A DNA stretch of 64,000 nucleotides from Antiquaquibacter oligotrophicus (GCF_020535405.1 NZ_CP085036.1:2542001-2606000); one strand, 5' to 3'; shown: positions 53,013 to 61,707, counted from the first letter of the stretch. Notes: generated by a model not told the origin, from the letters alone. Program-made: numbers and translations.

Positions 53013-53840
53013 GTGACCGACGACCGCTACGGACCTGACGTCCTCGCCGGGTTCTCCCGTCGAGGCACCGAGAAGCCGCGTGTTGTGCCGATCTCGCACG
53101 GGCTCGTACTCGAGGATCCGGCATCCGGATTCACCGGTGCCGTCGTCACGTTCGGCGGTGGGCTCGTCCATCTCGAGGATCGCGGCGGTGGGGTGCGAAC
53201 GTTCCCGGCGAGCGCCGAGTTCCTCGTTGACGGCAAACGTGTCACCCTCGGTCGTCCCGTGGCGGCGGCTCCCGCTCAGCGACGGACGGCGTCCGGCTCT
53301 TTCGCTGTCGAGGATGCCCGTGCACGTGTTGCACTGCCGAGCCGTATCTACGTCGAGGGTCGCCACGATGCGGAGCTCGTCGAGCGTGTGTGGGGCGACG
53401 ACCTGCGTGTCGAAGGGGTCGTCGTCGAGTACCTCGAGGGAATCGACCATCTGGAGCGTGTGCTCGAAGACTTCCGCCCCGCTCCCGATCGGCGCGCCGG
53501 GGTTCTCGTCGACCACCTCGTTCCCGGGTCGAAGGAGAGCCGCATCGCGGAGGCCGTGCAACGTCGGTTCTCGTCCGTGCTCGTTGTCGGGCATCCGTAC
53601 ATCGATGTCTGGCAAGCGGTGAAACCAGCGCGTCTCGGACTTACGGCGTGGCCGACGGTCGAGCGGGGCACCGAGTGGAAACACGGCGTGTGCGAGGCTC
53701 TCGGCTGGCCGCACGCAGACCAGGCCGACATCGCTCGTGCGTGGCAACTCATCCTTTCGAAGGTCGACAGTTACACCGATCTCGAGCCGTCTCTTCTGGC
53801 CAGGGTCGAAGAGCTCATCGACTTCGTCACTCTCCCGTGA
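53013..53840 (+). CDS. DUF3097 family protein
   Basis: The 275-residue protein matches DUF3097: an N-terminal beta domain (VVPISHGLVLEDPASGFTGAVV), RIYVEGRHDAELVERVWGDDLR (an OLD/TOPRIM-like E-G-x-x-D motif) and VVGHPYIDVWQAVKP, with HLVPGSKES in between. The E-G-R-H-D motif suggests a TOPRIM-like metal site and nucleic-acid role, though unproven. GTG 53013 has TACCCT 6 nt upstream: leaderless. DUF3097 is a marker of actinobacteria. Confidence 0.87.
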   Translation: MTDDRYGPDVLAGFSRRGTEKPRVVPISHGLVLEDPASGFTGAVVTFGGGLVHLEDRGGGVRTFPASAEFLVDGKRVTLGRPVAAAPAQRRTASGSFAVEDARARVALPSRIYVEGRHDAELVERVWGDDLRVEGVVVEYLEGIDHLERVLEDFRPAPDRRAGVLVDHLVPGSKESRIAEAVQRRFSSVLVVGHPYIDVWQAVKPARLGLTAWPTVERGTEWKHGVCEALGWPHADQADIARAWQLILSKVDSYTDLEPSLLARVEELIDFVTLP

Positions 53841-53899
53841 ATGCCCCTTGGCGGGTATGATTCATAGAACTGAATGGATTCCGGGAGAGGGGTGATCGC

Positions 53900-54133
53900 G
53901 TGAAGAAGTACATTGCTGCACTTGTCGCCGTCGCAACCACCTTCGTTCTCTCGGCACTTCCTCTGGCAGCCCACGCTCAGTCGTCCGACGGTTCCAACGA
54001 ACTCGCGGCCACCGGTAGCGCCTTGGGCGCCTTCGAACTGTTCGTTGGCGGGGCCGGCGCGGTGATGCTTATCGGCGCCACGCTGCTCGTCATCGCGACG
54101 CGTCGTCGCGCGCGGGACACGTCAGCTCACTGA
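53900..54133 (+). CDS. Tiny LAxTG cell-wall-sorted protein
   Basis: This 77-residue protein has a signal peptide (1-26, cleavage after AHA), only eight residues of mature sequence (QSSDGSNE) before the sorting motif LAATG (35-39), a membrane helix and the positive tail ATRRRARDTSAH. It thus has almost nothing to display and resembles a sorting-signal-only substrate. GTG 53900 has a GAGAGGGG site 7 nt upstream. Two LAxTG proteins but no sortase are in the window. Confidence 0.78.
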   Translation: MKKYIAALVAVATTFVLSALPLAAHAQSSDGSNELAATGSALGAFELFVGGAGAVMLIGATLLVIATRRRARDTSAH

Positions 54134-54168
54134 GAGGCGCACCGAACCCCGTCGTGTACGGTGGCGCT

Positions 54169-54972
54169 ATGGCCTTGCCCAGCGTGTCCATCGTGATCCC
54201 TGCATACAACGAGGAAGACACGATCAGGGCCTGCGTGCTCGCCGCGCTTCATCAAACGGTCGCGGCAACCGAGATCATCGTTGTTGACAACAAGTCGACC
54301 GATGGCACCGCCGGTGTCGTGCATGCGCTGCAGGCCACCTACCCCGACGCGCCCATTCACTACCTACGTCAGGACACAACCCAGGGTCTGATTCCCACCC
54401 GCAACTTCGGTCTCGACCACGCCACGGGTGACGTGATCGGGCGTATCGACGCCGACTCCGTGCTGGAGCCCACGTGGGTGGAAGCAGTGCAGGCCGTTTT
54501 CGCTGACCCGGAGGTCTCGGCATCCACGGGTCCGGTCATCTACTACGACATGCCCTTGCGGCGGTTCGGACACAAAGCCGACGACGCGCTGCGACGTGCG
54601 CTCGTGAAGGTCACCAAAGAGTCGCACCTGCTCTTCGGGAGCAACATGGCGATCCGTGCGAGCGCGTGGCGCCAGATACGTCACGATGCGTGCATGGATG
54701 CAGCGGACGAACTGCACGAGGACATCGACCTGAGCCTTCACCTCCACGAGCACGGCTTGCGTATCGCGTACTCGTCGGACATGGTCACCGGCATGTCTGC
54801 TCGTCGTCTGGACGATTCGCCGCGGGAGTTCTACAACTACGTGATGCGTTTTGAGCGCACCTACGATCGCCACAACGTCCGCTCGCTCACGCTGCGCGCC
54901 CCGATGGCGATTTTCCTCTCGGCATACCCCGCATTGAAGGTCATGCGTGAGGTCACGCAGCTCCAGCGGTAG
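54169..54972 (+). CDS. Glycosyltransferase family 2
   Basis: The 267-residue protein has VSIVIPAYNEEDTIRACVLAAL, IIVVDNKSTDGTAG, the metal-binding GRIDADSV (DxD), then a catalytic loop with ELHEDIDLSLHLHEHG (ED acid). It would transfer a sugar to a lipid or cell-wall acceptor at the cytoplasmic face; no membrane segments follow. ATG 54169 has TACGGT 6 nt upstream: leaderless. The C-terminal helix could bind the membrane. Confidence 0.87.
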   Translation: MALPSVSIVIPAYNEEDTIRACVLAALHQTVAATEIIVVDNKSTDGTAGVVHALQATYPDAPIHYLRQDTTQGLIPTRNFGLDHATGDVIGRIDADSVLEPTWVEAVQAVFADPEVSASTGPVIYYDMPLRRFGHKADDALRRALVKVTKESHLLFGSNMAIRASAWRQIRHDACMDAADELHEDIDLSLHLHEHGLRIAYSSDMVTGMSARRLDDSPREFYNYVMRFERTYDRHNVRSLTLRAPMAIFLSAYPALKVMREVTQLQR

Positions 54973-55039
54973 GCGCCGTATCCTCCGTAATCCGGGTGAG
55001 GTTTCGACTCTGAGGCAGAACCGAGGCAGACTGGGGGGC

Positions 55040-55657
55040 GTGCTTCGCCCACTCGCCTTCACCGCGGCCGCCGCTCTCGGCGCGACCATGATGATGCCGG
55101 CGATCGCCTTCTCCGAGCCCGAGGACGCCACACTGACTGAGGCTGGGGGGTGGACGCCACCCCCGCAGCGCGTCACCGTGGATGACTACGAGGAGACTCC
55201 GCTAGCGCGTGACGGCTACACGGTGGAGATGCCGAAGCCGCCCGAGCCTGACCCCTTGCCCATCGTGTCGGTCACCCCCATCGCCGGTCTGCTCACGACG
55301 TGGCCCTGTTCGGCACCCGTCAACGACGGCTTCGGCCCGCGCGGAAGCGGCATGCATAACGGCATCGACATCATGTGCAGTCACGGCACCCAGCTGGTCG
55401 CGTCGGCCCCGGGTGTTGTAGTCGAAGTCGAACTCGGGGGCAGCTGGGGTCAGTACATCAAGATCGATCACGGTGGTGTGGCGACCCTGTACTCGCACCT
55501 CATCGAAGGCTCACCCACCGTTGCCGTTGGCCAGGTTGTGGCGGCAGGGGAACCGATCGGACTCGTCGGTGACAGCGGAAATGCCTCGGTGGCGCACTGC
55601 CACTTCGAGGTGTGGGTCAGCGGCGTGCGCGTCGACCCCATGCCGTGGTTGCCGTAA
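55040..55657 (+). CDS. M23 family (LytM-type) peptidase, exported
   Basis: The 205-residue protein has a signal segment (LRPLAFTAAAALGATMMMPAIAF), a Pro-rich linker (MPKPPEPDPLPI) and an M23 domain with HNGIDI and SVAHCHFEVW, zinc ligands H, D and H. It probably cleaves peptidoglycan peptides. GTG 55040 follows GGGGGG; the longer frame from 54947 has no ribosome site and overlaps the GT2 gene. A cysteine sits inside the catalytic HCHFE motif, unlike most relatives. Confidence 0.8.
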   Translation: MLRPLAFTAAAALGATMMMPAIAFSEPEDATLTEAGGWTPPPQRVTVDDYEETPLARDGYTVEMPKPPEPDPLPIVSVTPIAGLLTTWPCSAPVNDGFGPRGSGMHNGIDIMCSHGTQLVASAPGVVVEVELGGSWGQYIKIDHGGVATLYSHLIEGSPTVAVGQVVAAGEPIGLVGDSGNASVAHCHFEVWVSGVRVDPMPWLP

Positions 55658-55676
55658 CCTCGCTCCGGTCCGGCTC

Positions 55677-56186
55677 CTAGAACTTTCGCGTGAAGGGCAG
55701 TGGCTTGCGCATGCGGATGAGAAGCAGCAGCGGCACGATCACGTAGGGCAGATTGAACGCGAGAAACTTCGCGGGGTTGCCGGTGCGAAACTCCGGCTCG
55801 CCGAAGAACTCGACACCGAAGACGACGATGCCCGTGATTGACGCGATCATCGTCGCGTAGATCACGGCGGGCAGCTGGATCCAGTTCCAACCCTTGATGA
55901 GGGCCGGAACGAGCACCAGGTAAAAGAGCATGTACACAAATGCGGACAGCCCCGTGACGATGCGCATCCAGACGGGCGGATGCATAAAGAGTGGGTCTGC
56001 GTCGTGCGCGTACCAGTAGTTCGAGTCGACCAGGAAATTGCCCGTGGGCCTGCTGAAATCGACGCCGAGAGTGGGCAGCATATCCGCGATGCACGACGTG
56101 ACGATGAACAGGGTGAAGAACACCGCGAACACGATGTCGATCGGGCGCGCGCGAAGCGGAAGATTGGGCAGCGTTGCATCCGTCAC
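55677..56186 (-). CDS. EXPERA/emopamil-binding-like membrane protein
   Basis: The 169-residue protein has four membrane segments (IDIVFAVFFTLFIVTSCIA, MRIVTGLSAFVYMLFYLVLV, WIQLPAVIYATMIASITGIVV and LPYVIVPLLLLIRM) and the loop with HPPVWMR; this matches EXPERA domain proteins (sterol isomerase-like fold, bacterial role unknown). GTG 56186 has TAGTGT 7 nt upstream: leaderless. The ORF continues upstream without support and is rejected. Confidence 0.72.
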   Translation of the reverse strand: MTDATLPNLPLRARPIDIVFAVFFTLFIVTSCIADMLPTLGVDFSRPTGNFLVDSNYWYAHDADPLFMHPPVWMRIVTGLSAFVYMLFYLVLVPALIKGWNWIQLPAVIYATMIASITGIVVFGVEFFGEPEFRTGNPAKFLAFNLPYVIVPLLLLIRMRKPLPFTRKF

Positions 56187-56305
56187 GGGCACCACACTAG
56201 CCCCGCGCCTGGCGCGCGCTGAGGTTTGCCGCGGGCGCGCCTGTTCAGACACCCGCGCCGCATCCAAACCGCGGCGCGGCGAGTGGCGCTGAGCGACGTC
56301 CCGCT

Positions 56306-57232
56306 CTACTGGAGGGCGGGCAGGATCTCGGAGGCGATGTACTCCAGTTGCTCGTGGTCGGCAAAGTCATGCACTTGGAGGTACACGCGTGACACCCCGA
56401 GCTCCTGCAACCCACCGAGAACGTCGAGGACTTCGGATGCCGAACCGCCGAACCCGGATGCTCGAAGATCCGAGGTGCTCTGCCCCGTGACATCCGCCCG
56501 CCGCGCGAACTCGGCCTCGGTCGGGCCGACCGCCGTCGTGCCCGCAATCGAGAACACCATCGACTCCGGGTCGCGGCCGAGAGCCTCACACGCTTCCCGC
56601 ACCCGAGCGATGCGTTCCCGGGTGACCTCGGGCTCGGCGCGCCACGAGTTGAACTCGTCGGCGAAACGCGCCGCCAGGGCCGGGGTCTTTTTCGCGCCGG
56701 CACCGCCGACGATAAGGGGGACGTGCTGTTGTGTCGGCTTCGGGAGGGCAGGCGAGTCCTCGAGTGTGTAGTGCTCTCCCGCGTAGCTGAATCGTTCACC
56801 GACGGGTGTTCCCCACAGCCCGGTGACGATCTCCAGCTGCTCCTCGAACGGCCCGAACCGCTTCCCGGGGAACGGTATGCCGTACTGCCGATGCTCTGCC
56901 TCGAACCAACCCGTGCCGAGTCCAAGCTCGACGCGCCCACCCGACATCGCATCAACCTGGGCGACCTCGATGGCGAGGATTCCCGGCAGCCGGAAGGTCG
57001 CGGATGACACGAGCGTGCCCAGTCGGATCGTGCTCGTCTCGCGCGCCAGCCCCGCCAACGTCACCCACGAATCGGTGGGCCCGGGCAATGCATCGCGGTG
57101 TTTGCTCATCGTCGAGTAGTGGTCTGAGCGGAAGTATCCGCCGAACCCGAGACGCTCGGCGGTGAGCGCGAGCTGTAGCTGATCCTCGTAGCTGGCGCCG
57201 TACTGCGGTTCGGTGAAGATGCGGAAGTCCAT
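56306..57232 (-). CDS. LLM-class F420-dependent oxidoreductase
   Basis: The 308-residue protein has the bacterial luciferase-like fold: MDFRIFTEPQYGASYEDQLQLALTAERLGFGGYFRSDHY, LGTLVSSATFRLPGILAIEVAQVDAMSGGRVELGLGTGWFEAEH and LIVGGAGAKKTPALAARFADEFN. F420-dependent members are typical of actinobacteria; the substrate is unknown. ATG 57232 has TAGGCT 6 nt upstream: leaderless. It is divergent from the TPP riboswitch. Confidence 0.85.
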   Translation of the reverse strand: MDFRIFTEPQYGASYEDQLQLALTAERLGFGGYFRSDHYSTMSKHRDALPGPTDSWVTLAGLARETSTIRLGTLVSSATFRLPGILAIEVAQVDAMSGGRVELGLGTGWFEAEHRQYGIPFPGKRFGPFEEQLEIVTGLWGTPVGERFSYAGEHYTLEDSPALPKPTQQHVPLIVGGAGAKKTPALAARFADEFNSWRAEPEVTRERIARVREACEALGRDPESMVFSIAGTTAVGPTEAEFARRADVTGQSTSDLRASGFGGSASEVLDVLGGLQELGVSRVYLQVHDFADHEQLEYIASEILPALQ

Positions 57233-57262
57233 ACATCGAGCCTATGCTTACGTCTCGTACAC

Positions 57263-57346
57263 GGGAGTCCGGTGAGCCGGGCTGAGAGGAAGCTTCTCCA
57301 AGCTTCGACCGTCGAACCTGATCTGGATCATGCCAGCGCAGGGAGG
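57263..57346 (+). promoter_or_regulatory. TPP riboswitch (THI element)
   Basis: The conserved blocks are present in order: GGGAGTCCGGTGAGCCGG, CTGAGAGG, CGACCGTCGAACCTGATC, GGATCATGCC and GCGCAGGGAGG. They form the P1-P5 stems of the thiamine pyrophosphate aptamer. It lies 44 bp upstream of ykoE and controls the transporter genes by thiamine pyrophosphate. Confidence 0.92.
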
Positions 57347-57359
57347 CCTCTTGAAACCC

Positions 57360-57384
57360 GTGCCGTTTCGAACCCGAAAGGCAC
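57360..57384 (+). promoter_or_regulatory. SD-sequestering hairpin after the TPP aptamer
   Basis: Arms GTGCC(g)TTTCG and CGAAAGGCAC around an AACC loop form a hairpin whose 3' arm contains the Shine-Dalgarno AAAGG (57377-57381) of ykoE, nine bases before its ATG. This is the design of a translational riboswitch, where ligand binding lets the hairpin form and blocks ribosome entry. The pairing partner in the unliganded state is not evident by eye. Confidence 0.55.
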
Positions 57385-57390
57385 ATCCTT

Positions 57391-57987
57391 ATGTCCGCAT
57401 CAACCAACCGTTTCCGTTGGCGAGTCGTCGACATCGTCATCGCCGCTGTGATTGGCGTCGCCGCCGGTCTTGTCTTTTTCCTCTGGAACCAGGTTTACAA
57501 CCCCCTCACCGCACCGCTCGAGGCAGCACTTCCGGGCCTCCAGGCACTCATGTACGGCGTGTGGTTGTTCGCCGGTGTTCTCGGCGGTCTGATCATCCGT
57601 AAGCCGGGAGCCGCGCTCTTCACCGAACTCGTCGCCGCGACGGTTTCCGCTCTCCTCGGAGCCTCCTGGGGCCCGCTGACCATCGAAGCCGGTCTCGTGC
57701 AGGGACTTGGCGCTGAGCTGATTTTCCTCCTGTTCCTCTACCGCGTGTGGAGCCCGTATGTCGCCGTCCTGGCGGGCGCCGCGGCCGGGCTCGCCATGGG
57801 CATCAACGACCTCATCCTCTGGTACCCGGGTGCGACGCTTGGCTTCCAGGTGACCTATGCCGCGTCGGCGATCGCCTCGGGTGCCATCATCGCGGGCCTC
57901 GGTTCGTGGCTCATCGCACGCGGTCTGGCGCGCACGGGTGCCCTCGATCGGTTTGCCTCCGGCCGCGAGAACGCCGCGCGCGTGTGA
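57391..57987 (+). CDS. ykoE: ECF transporter substrate-binding subunit, YkoE type
   Basis: The 198-residue protein has six membrane helices and YkoE features: DIVIAAVIGVAAGLVFFLWNQVYNP, TELVAATVSALLGASWG, GLVQGLGAELIFLL and ATLGFQVTYAASAIASGAI. YkoE is the S component for hydroxymethylpyrimidine/thiamine precursors. The TPP riboswitch right upstream supports this. ATG 57391 has AAAGG within the regulatory hairpin. The stop overlaps the ATPase start. Confidence 0.9.
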   Translation: MSASTNRFRWRVVDIVIAAVIGVAAGLVFFLWNQVYNPLTAPLEAALPGLQALMYGVWLFAGVLGGLIIRKPGAALFTELVAATVSALLGASWGPLTIEAGLVQGLGAELIFLLFLYRVWSPYVAVLAGAAAGLAMGINDLILWYPGATLGFQVTYAASAIASGAIIAGLGSWLIARGLARTGALDRFASGRENAARV

Positions 57988-59435
57988 CATCCTCGCCGTC
58001 AGTCATCCCCACCCCCGTGGTCGCACGGGGGTGGGGATGGCGCCACGCGTCCCGCTTGGCGTGGGCCGTGACCGATCTCGACCTTCGCATCGACGCAGGT
58101 GAACGTGTGCTGTTGCTCGGCTCATCGGGCTCCGGTAAGTCGACGCTGCTGCAGGCGATTGCCGGGGTACTCGGAGACGACGAGGGAGAGTCCGTCGGCG
58201 AGTTGCTCGTCGGAGGACGCGATCCGCGAGAGGCGCGCGGCACGGTGGGGCTCGTTTTGCAGGATCCCGACTCACAGGTCATGCTCGCGCGCGTTGGCGA
58301 CGATGTCGCCTTCGGCTGCGAGAACCTCGGCGTGCCGAGGGACGAAATCTGGAACCGCGTGAGCGAGGCCCTCGAAGCCGTTGGGCTCGATGTTCCGCTT
58401 GATCACCCGACGACCGCATTGTCCGGCGGGCAGAAGCAGCGGCTTGCTCTCGCTGGCGTGCTCGCCATGCGACCCGGCATCCTCATCTTCGACGAACCGA
58501 CCGCCAATCTCGATCCCGATGGCGTAAAGCAGGTTCGGGATGCCGTGACACGTGTTGCGGAGACGACGGGCGCGACGCTCGTCATCGTCGAGCATCGGGT
58601 CGCCGTATGGCGCGACCTCGTCGATCGGGTTGTTGTCCTGAGCGCCGACGGGGGTGTGCTCGCAGACGGTGCACCGGACCGTGTGCTCGGTGACCGGGGC
58701 GCTGAACTCGCGGACGCCGGCATTTGGGTGCCGGAGTTTCCGCCGACGGTTCCGGTGCGACGGCGCGGCGACTCGTCCGTTCTGGAGTCCGCGACCGGCC
58801 TCGCTGTAGGGCCCGCGCGGGGGGTCATCGTCGCCGACGAGATCGATCTTCGTGTGGAATCGGGCCGCGTGCTCGCCATCACAGGCGCAAACGGTGCCGG
58901 CAAGTCCACACTGGGCCTCACTCTCGGAGGCCTCATTCCCGCGCTCGGAGGAACCCTCGACGCGAGTCCGCTCGCCGGAGGCCTTTCCGCGCAGCCGTAT
59001 CGCTGGGCCTCGCGCGAGCTGCTCACGAGAGTGGGGACCGTATTTCAGGACCCCGAGCATCAATTCCTCGCCCGGACGGTTCGCGACGAACTGCTTTTTG
59101 GTCCCCGCCTTCTCGGATATCCGGATGCCGACCTCGAGGCCATCGCCGATGACCTGCTCGCTCGTCTCCGGCTCGAGAGGCTCCAGCGCGCCAACCCCTT
59201 CACCCTGTCGGGCGGCGAGAAACGTCGGCTCTCGGTGGCCACCGTCCTCGCCACGAAGCCACGGATGCTCGTCCTCGATGAACCCACGTTCGGTCAGGAT
59301 CGCACCACGTGGATCGAACTGGTCGGGCTCCTGAACACTCTCGCCGACGACGGCACAGGTATCGTCGCGATCACTCACGACGCAGAACTCGTGGACTCGA
59401 TCGCCGACGACGTGTACCGGATGGGGTCCCGATGA
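57984..59435 (+). CDS. ykoD: ECF transporter fused double ATPase, YkoD type
   Basis: The 483-residue protein has two ABC ATPase domains: GSSGSGKST, LVLQDPDSQ (ECF Q-loop), LSGGQKQRLA and LIFDEPTANLD; then GANGAGKST, VFQDPEHQF, LSGGEKRRLS and LVLDEPTFGQD. Fused A and A' subunits are typical for YkoD. It powers the transporter with YkoC and YkoE. GTG 57984 overlaps the ykoE stop by 4 bp; the longer frame from 57747 overlaps ykoE and is rejected. Confidence 0.9.
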   Translation: MTSSPSVIPTPVVARGWGWRHASRLAWAVTDLDLRIDAGERVLLLGSSGSGKSTLLQAIAGVLGDDEGESVGELLVGGRDPREARGTVGLVLQDPDSQVMLARVGDDVAFGCENLGVPRDEIWNRVSEALEAVGLDVPLDHPTTALSGGQKQRLALAGVLAMRPGILIFDEPTANLDPDGVKQVRDAVTRVAETTGATLVIVEHRVAVWRDLVDRVVVLSADGGVLADGAPDRVLGDRGAELADAGIWVPEFPPTVPVRRRGDSSVLESATGLAVGPARGVIVADEIDLRVESGRVLAITGANGAGKSTLGLTLGGLIPALGGTLDASPLAGGLSAQPYRWASRELLTRVGTVFQDPEHQFLARTVRDELLFGPRLLGYPDADLEAIADDLLARLRLERLQRANPFTLSGGEKRRLSVATVLATKPRMLVLDEPTFGQDRTTWIELVGLLNTLADDGTGIVAITHDAELVDSIADDVYRMGSR

Positions 59436-60220
59436 CTCTCCTCGCCCCGACCCGGGGAACACACGTCGTGCACCGCATCAACCCGGTGACCAAACTCGTG
59501 GCGAGCATTCTCGTCAGCATCGCGCTTGTGCTCTCCATCGACTGGGTTTCGGCCACGGTTGCTCTCGCCGCCGAGTTCCTGCTGTTCCCGTTCGCCGGAC
59601 TCACTCTCGCCCAGTTCTTCCGGCGAACTGCTGCCGTCTGGATCGCGGCCGTACTGGGCGGGTTCACGATCCTGCTCTACGGCAGACCGTCGGGCGAGAC
59701 CTACGCGCAGTTTCTGCTCGTCCACATCACAGACGGCTCCATCGAGTTGGCCATCGCGACGGTGCTGCGTGTGCTTGCCATCGCCCTCCCGGCCGTTGTG
59801 CTCTTCGCGACGGTCGATCCGACGGACCTTGCCGACGGTTTCGCACAGATCTTGCGTCTGCCAGCACGTTTTGTCCTCGGCGCCCTCGCGGGACTGCGGC
59901 TCGTGAGCCTGTTCGCCGAGGATTGGCGCAGCCTCGAACGTGCCAGACGGGCACGAGGTGTGGGTGATGGCGGTCGCATCCGTCGATTCCTCAGTCAGGC
60001 GTTCGCGCTCCTGGTGCTGGCGATCCGTCGGGGGAGCAAGCTCGCCACCGCGATGGAGGCCCGCGCCTTCGGCGCGCCCGGCCCGCGGACGTGGGCTCGG
60101 CGGTCGCGATTGCGCGGTGCGGATGCGGTGCTCCTTGCTCTCGCGGTGGCCGTGGCGGTGGCATCCGTCAGCATCTCGGTAGCGACCGGCTCCTGGAACT
60201 TCATCGGGGGTCAGGGCTGA
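59432..60220 (+). CDS. ykoC: ECF transporter transmembrane subunit T, YkoC type
   Basis: The 262-residue protein has five hydrophobic segments and the two Ala-Arg-Gly coupling motifs of T components, LERARRARG and MEARAFG, in the C-terminal helices. These contact the ATPase pair. ATG 59432 overlaps the YkoD stop (ATGA). The N-terminal MTLLAPTRGTHVVHRINPVTKL is typical of EcfT starts. Its stop shares one base with the ATG of the next gene. Confidence 0.9.
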   Translation: MTLLAPTRGTHVVHRINPVTKLVASILVSIALVLSIDWVSATVALAAEFLLFPFAGLTLAQFFRRTAAVWIAAVLGGFTILLYGRPSGETYAQFLLVHITDGSIELAIATVLRVLAIALPAVVLFATVDPTDLADGFAQILRLPARFVLGALAGLRLVSLFAEDWRSLERARRARGVGDGGRIRRFLSQAFALLVLAIRRGSKLATAMEARAFGAPGPRTWARRSRLRGADAVLLALAVAVAVASVSISVATGSWNFIGGQG

Positions 60221-60690
60221 TGGATGTCACGCTCATCGACGGGCGCTCAGGCTCCGGTAAATCCGACCTCGCGAGCCTGCTCGTCTCCCTGGACGACCGG
60301 TACCAACTCGTTCGCCTCGACGACGTCTACCCGGGGTGGGATGGACTGCTTCACGCCTCACTCGCCGTGCCGCGCATGATCGACACTCTCCAGTGGCAGG
60401 CGTGGGATTGGGCTGGCGACCAGCCGGGGGCTCGTCACACCCTCGATCCCGATCGGCCACTCATCATCGAGGGGGTGGGCGCTCTGTCGCGCGAAAGCCG
60501 TCGGCGTGCCTCCACAGCACTGTGGCTCGAAGCCGATGACACTACTCGGCGCAGTCGTGCCCTCGCTCGCGATGGCGAGACGTTCCGCCCGCACTGGGAG
60601 CGGTGGGCCGCGCAGGAGCGCGCGTTCATCGAGCGCGAGCATCCGCAGAGCCTCGCCGACGTGACCGTCGTAACGGCAGCCGCGGGCTAG
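60220..60690 (+). CDS. Small P-loop ATPase in the thiamine-precursor operon
   Basis: The 156-residue protein has Walker A GRSGSGKS (8-15), LDDVYPGWDGL, LIIEGVGAL (Walker B-like) and a basic lid WLEADDTTRRSRALARDG, typical for uridine-kinase/nucleoside-kinase-like proteins. As last gene of the TPP-controlled operon it may phosphorylate an imported pyrimidine (HMP) or thiamine; no family confirms this. ATG 60220 overlaps the ykoC stop by one base. It is shorter than known kinases. Confidence 0.65.
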   Translation: MDVTLIDGRSGSGKSDLASLLVSLDDRYQLVRLDDVYPGWDGLLHASLAVPRMIDTLQWQAWDWAGDQPGARHTLDPDRPLIIEGVGALSRESRRRASTALWLEADDTTRRSRALARDGETFRPHWERWAAQERAFIEREHPQSLADVTVVTAAAG

Positions 60691-61283
60691 ATCGTCGAGT
60701 CGCCGACCTTCGTCCACACCTGGGTGACCTTGCCACCGCGAGGGTGAATCGTCAGGGCGTCGCCGTCGCACGTGATCTCAAGTCCGACCGAGTCGTCGAC
60801 GACAAGCGAGGGAAGCTGCCAGGGCGACTCCTCGATGGGGGAGCCGTTTGCTTCGGGCTGCGTGGAGATCGTCATGGCGCTGTCGTCCCACCGGCGAGGG
60901 ATCGCCACGTCGCCGGAAATGTACGCCGCGCCGGTCACATCGCCCGCGTACTGCTGATTGACCGTCACGGCGAAGTCGCCCGTCACCTGCACGAACAGCG
61001 TGAGCTGCATGTCAGCCGTGAGGAGCACGTGGCCCTTCTCGTTCCAGTCGAGTCGCTGTGTGCCCGTGATCTCGACGTTCTCGCCGAGTCCGCGGCGGGC
61101 GAACTCTTCTTTCATCTTGGGTGCGTAGTCTGCGACGTCGAGTTCCCAGACGTGCCCGAGCGCACACGCAGCGACACCGGTGAGCGGCTCCGGCTCTCCG
61201 CCGGCCTCGAGGAGCGAGCATCCGCTGAGGGCGACGGCGACCGCCACCGAACCTGCCACCAGTGCTGTGCTTCTGCCGAACAT
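60687..61283 (-). CDS. Lipoprotein, unknown function
   Basis: The 198-residue protein has a signal peptide with lipobox VALSGC (C at about 22) and a beta-rich body, with VTGDFAVTVNQQYAGDV, YISGDVAIPRRWDD, and cysteines in VAACALGHVWELDV and LEITCDGDAL. No family recognised. ATG 61283 has AGGAGG 5 nt upstream. Its stop overlaps by 4 bp the stop of the convergent P-loop protein gene. Confidence 0.75.
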   Translation of the reverse strand: MFGRSTALVAGSVAVAVALSGCSLLEAGGEPEPLTGVAACALGHVWELDVADYAPKMKEEFARRGLGENVEITGTQRLDWNEKGHVLLTADMQLTLFVQVTGDFAVTVNQQYAGDVTGAAYISGDVAIPRRWDDSAMTISTQPEANGSPIEESPWQLPSLVVDDSVGLEITCDGDALTIHPRGGKVTQVWTKVGDSTI

Positions 61284-61356
61284 GAGACCTCCTCTAAACA
61301 GGGTAGTCTCCCTCCCTGGTGCCGACGCGCCACGGTCACGGGTAACCACGACTGCG

Positions 61357-61707
61357 CTAATCCCAACCTAGCCGGTGAAGCTGATCGTCATCGATTCCGT
61401 AAAAATGCGCTATTTCGTGGACGAGTGTTACGTGGATTTGGTCGCGCAGTTCGTCGAGATCCTCCGACACCGACAGGAGCGGCTCGCGGTAGAGGATGAT
61501 CCGGTCGGGTAGTTCTCCGAAACCGTACGTACCGCGTTCCGTGAGGGCGACACCGTCGTAGAGACCCAGGAGATCGAGCGAACCATCCTCTGGCCGGTCC
61601 TCAACAACAAAAACGACGTTGTCGAGTCCGTCGACCATCTCGTCGGGCAGCAGATCGAGTTCCTCGACGACGAGCCGTTCGAAGTCCTCGGAGTTGATGT
61701 CCTCCAT
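61357..61707 (-). CDS. Zincin-like metallopeptidase family protein
   Basis: The 116-residue protein ends with VTLVHEIAHFYGID, carrying HEIAH (H97, E98, H101) of the minimal-zincin family, preceded by LDNVVFVVEDRPE and RIILYREPLL. Members are often encoded next to DUF2017 in actinobacteria; the activity is unproven. ATG 61707 overlaps the stop of the DUF2017 gene (ATGA). The longer frame is rejected. Confidence 0.85.
   Translation of the reverse strand: MEDINSEDFERLVVEELDLLPDEMVDGLDNVVFVVEDRPEDGSLDLLGLYDGVALTERGTYGFGELPDRIILYREPLLSVSEDLDELRDQIHVTLVHEIAHFYGIDDDQLHRLGWD

Noticed and set aside
56230..56285. GC-rich inverted repeats around CCGCGGCGCGGC
   Set aside because: Imperfect and lacking a T-run; likely composition rather than a terminator.
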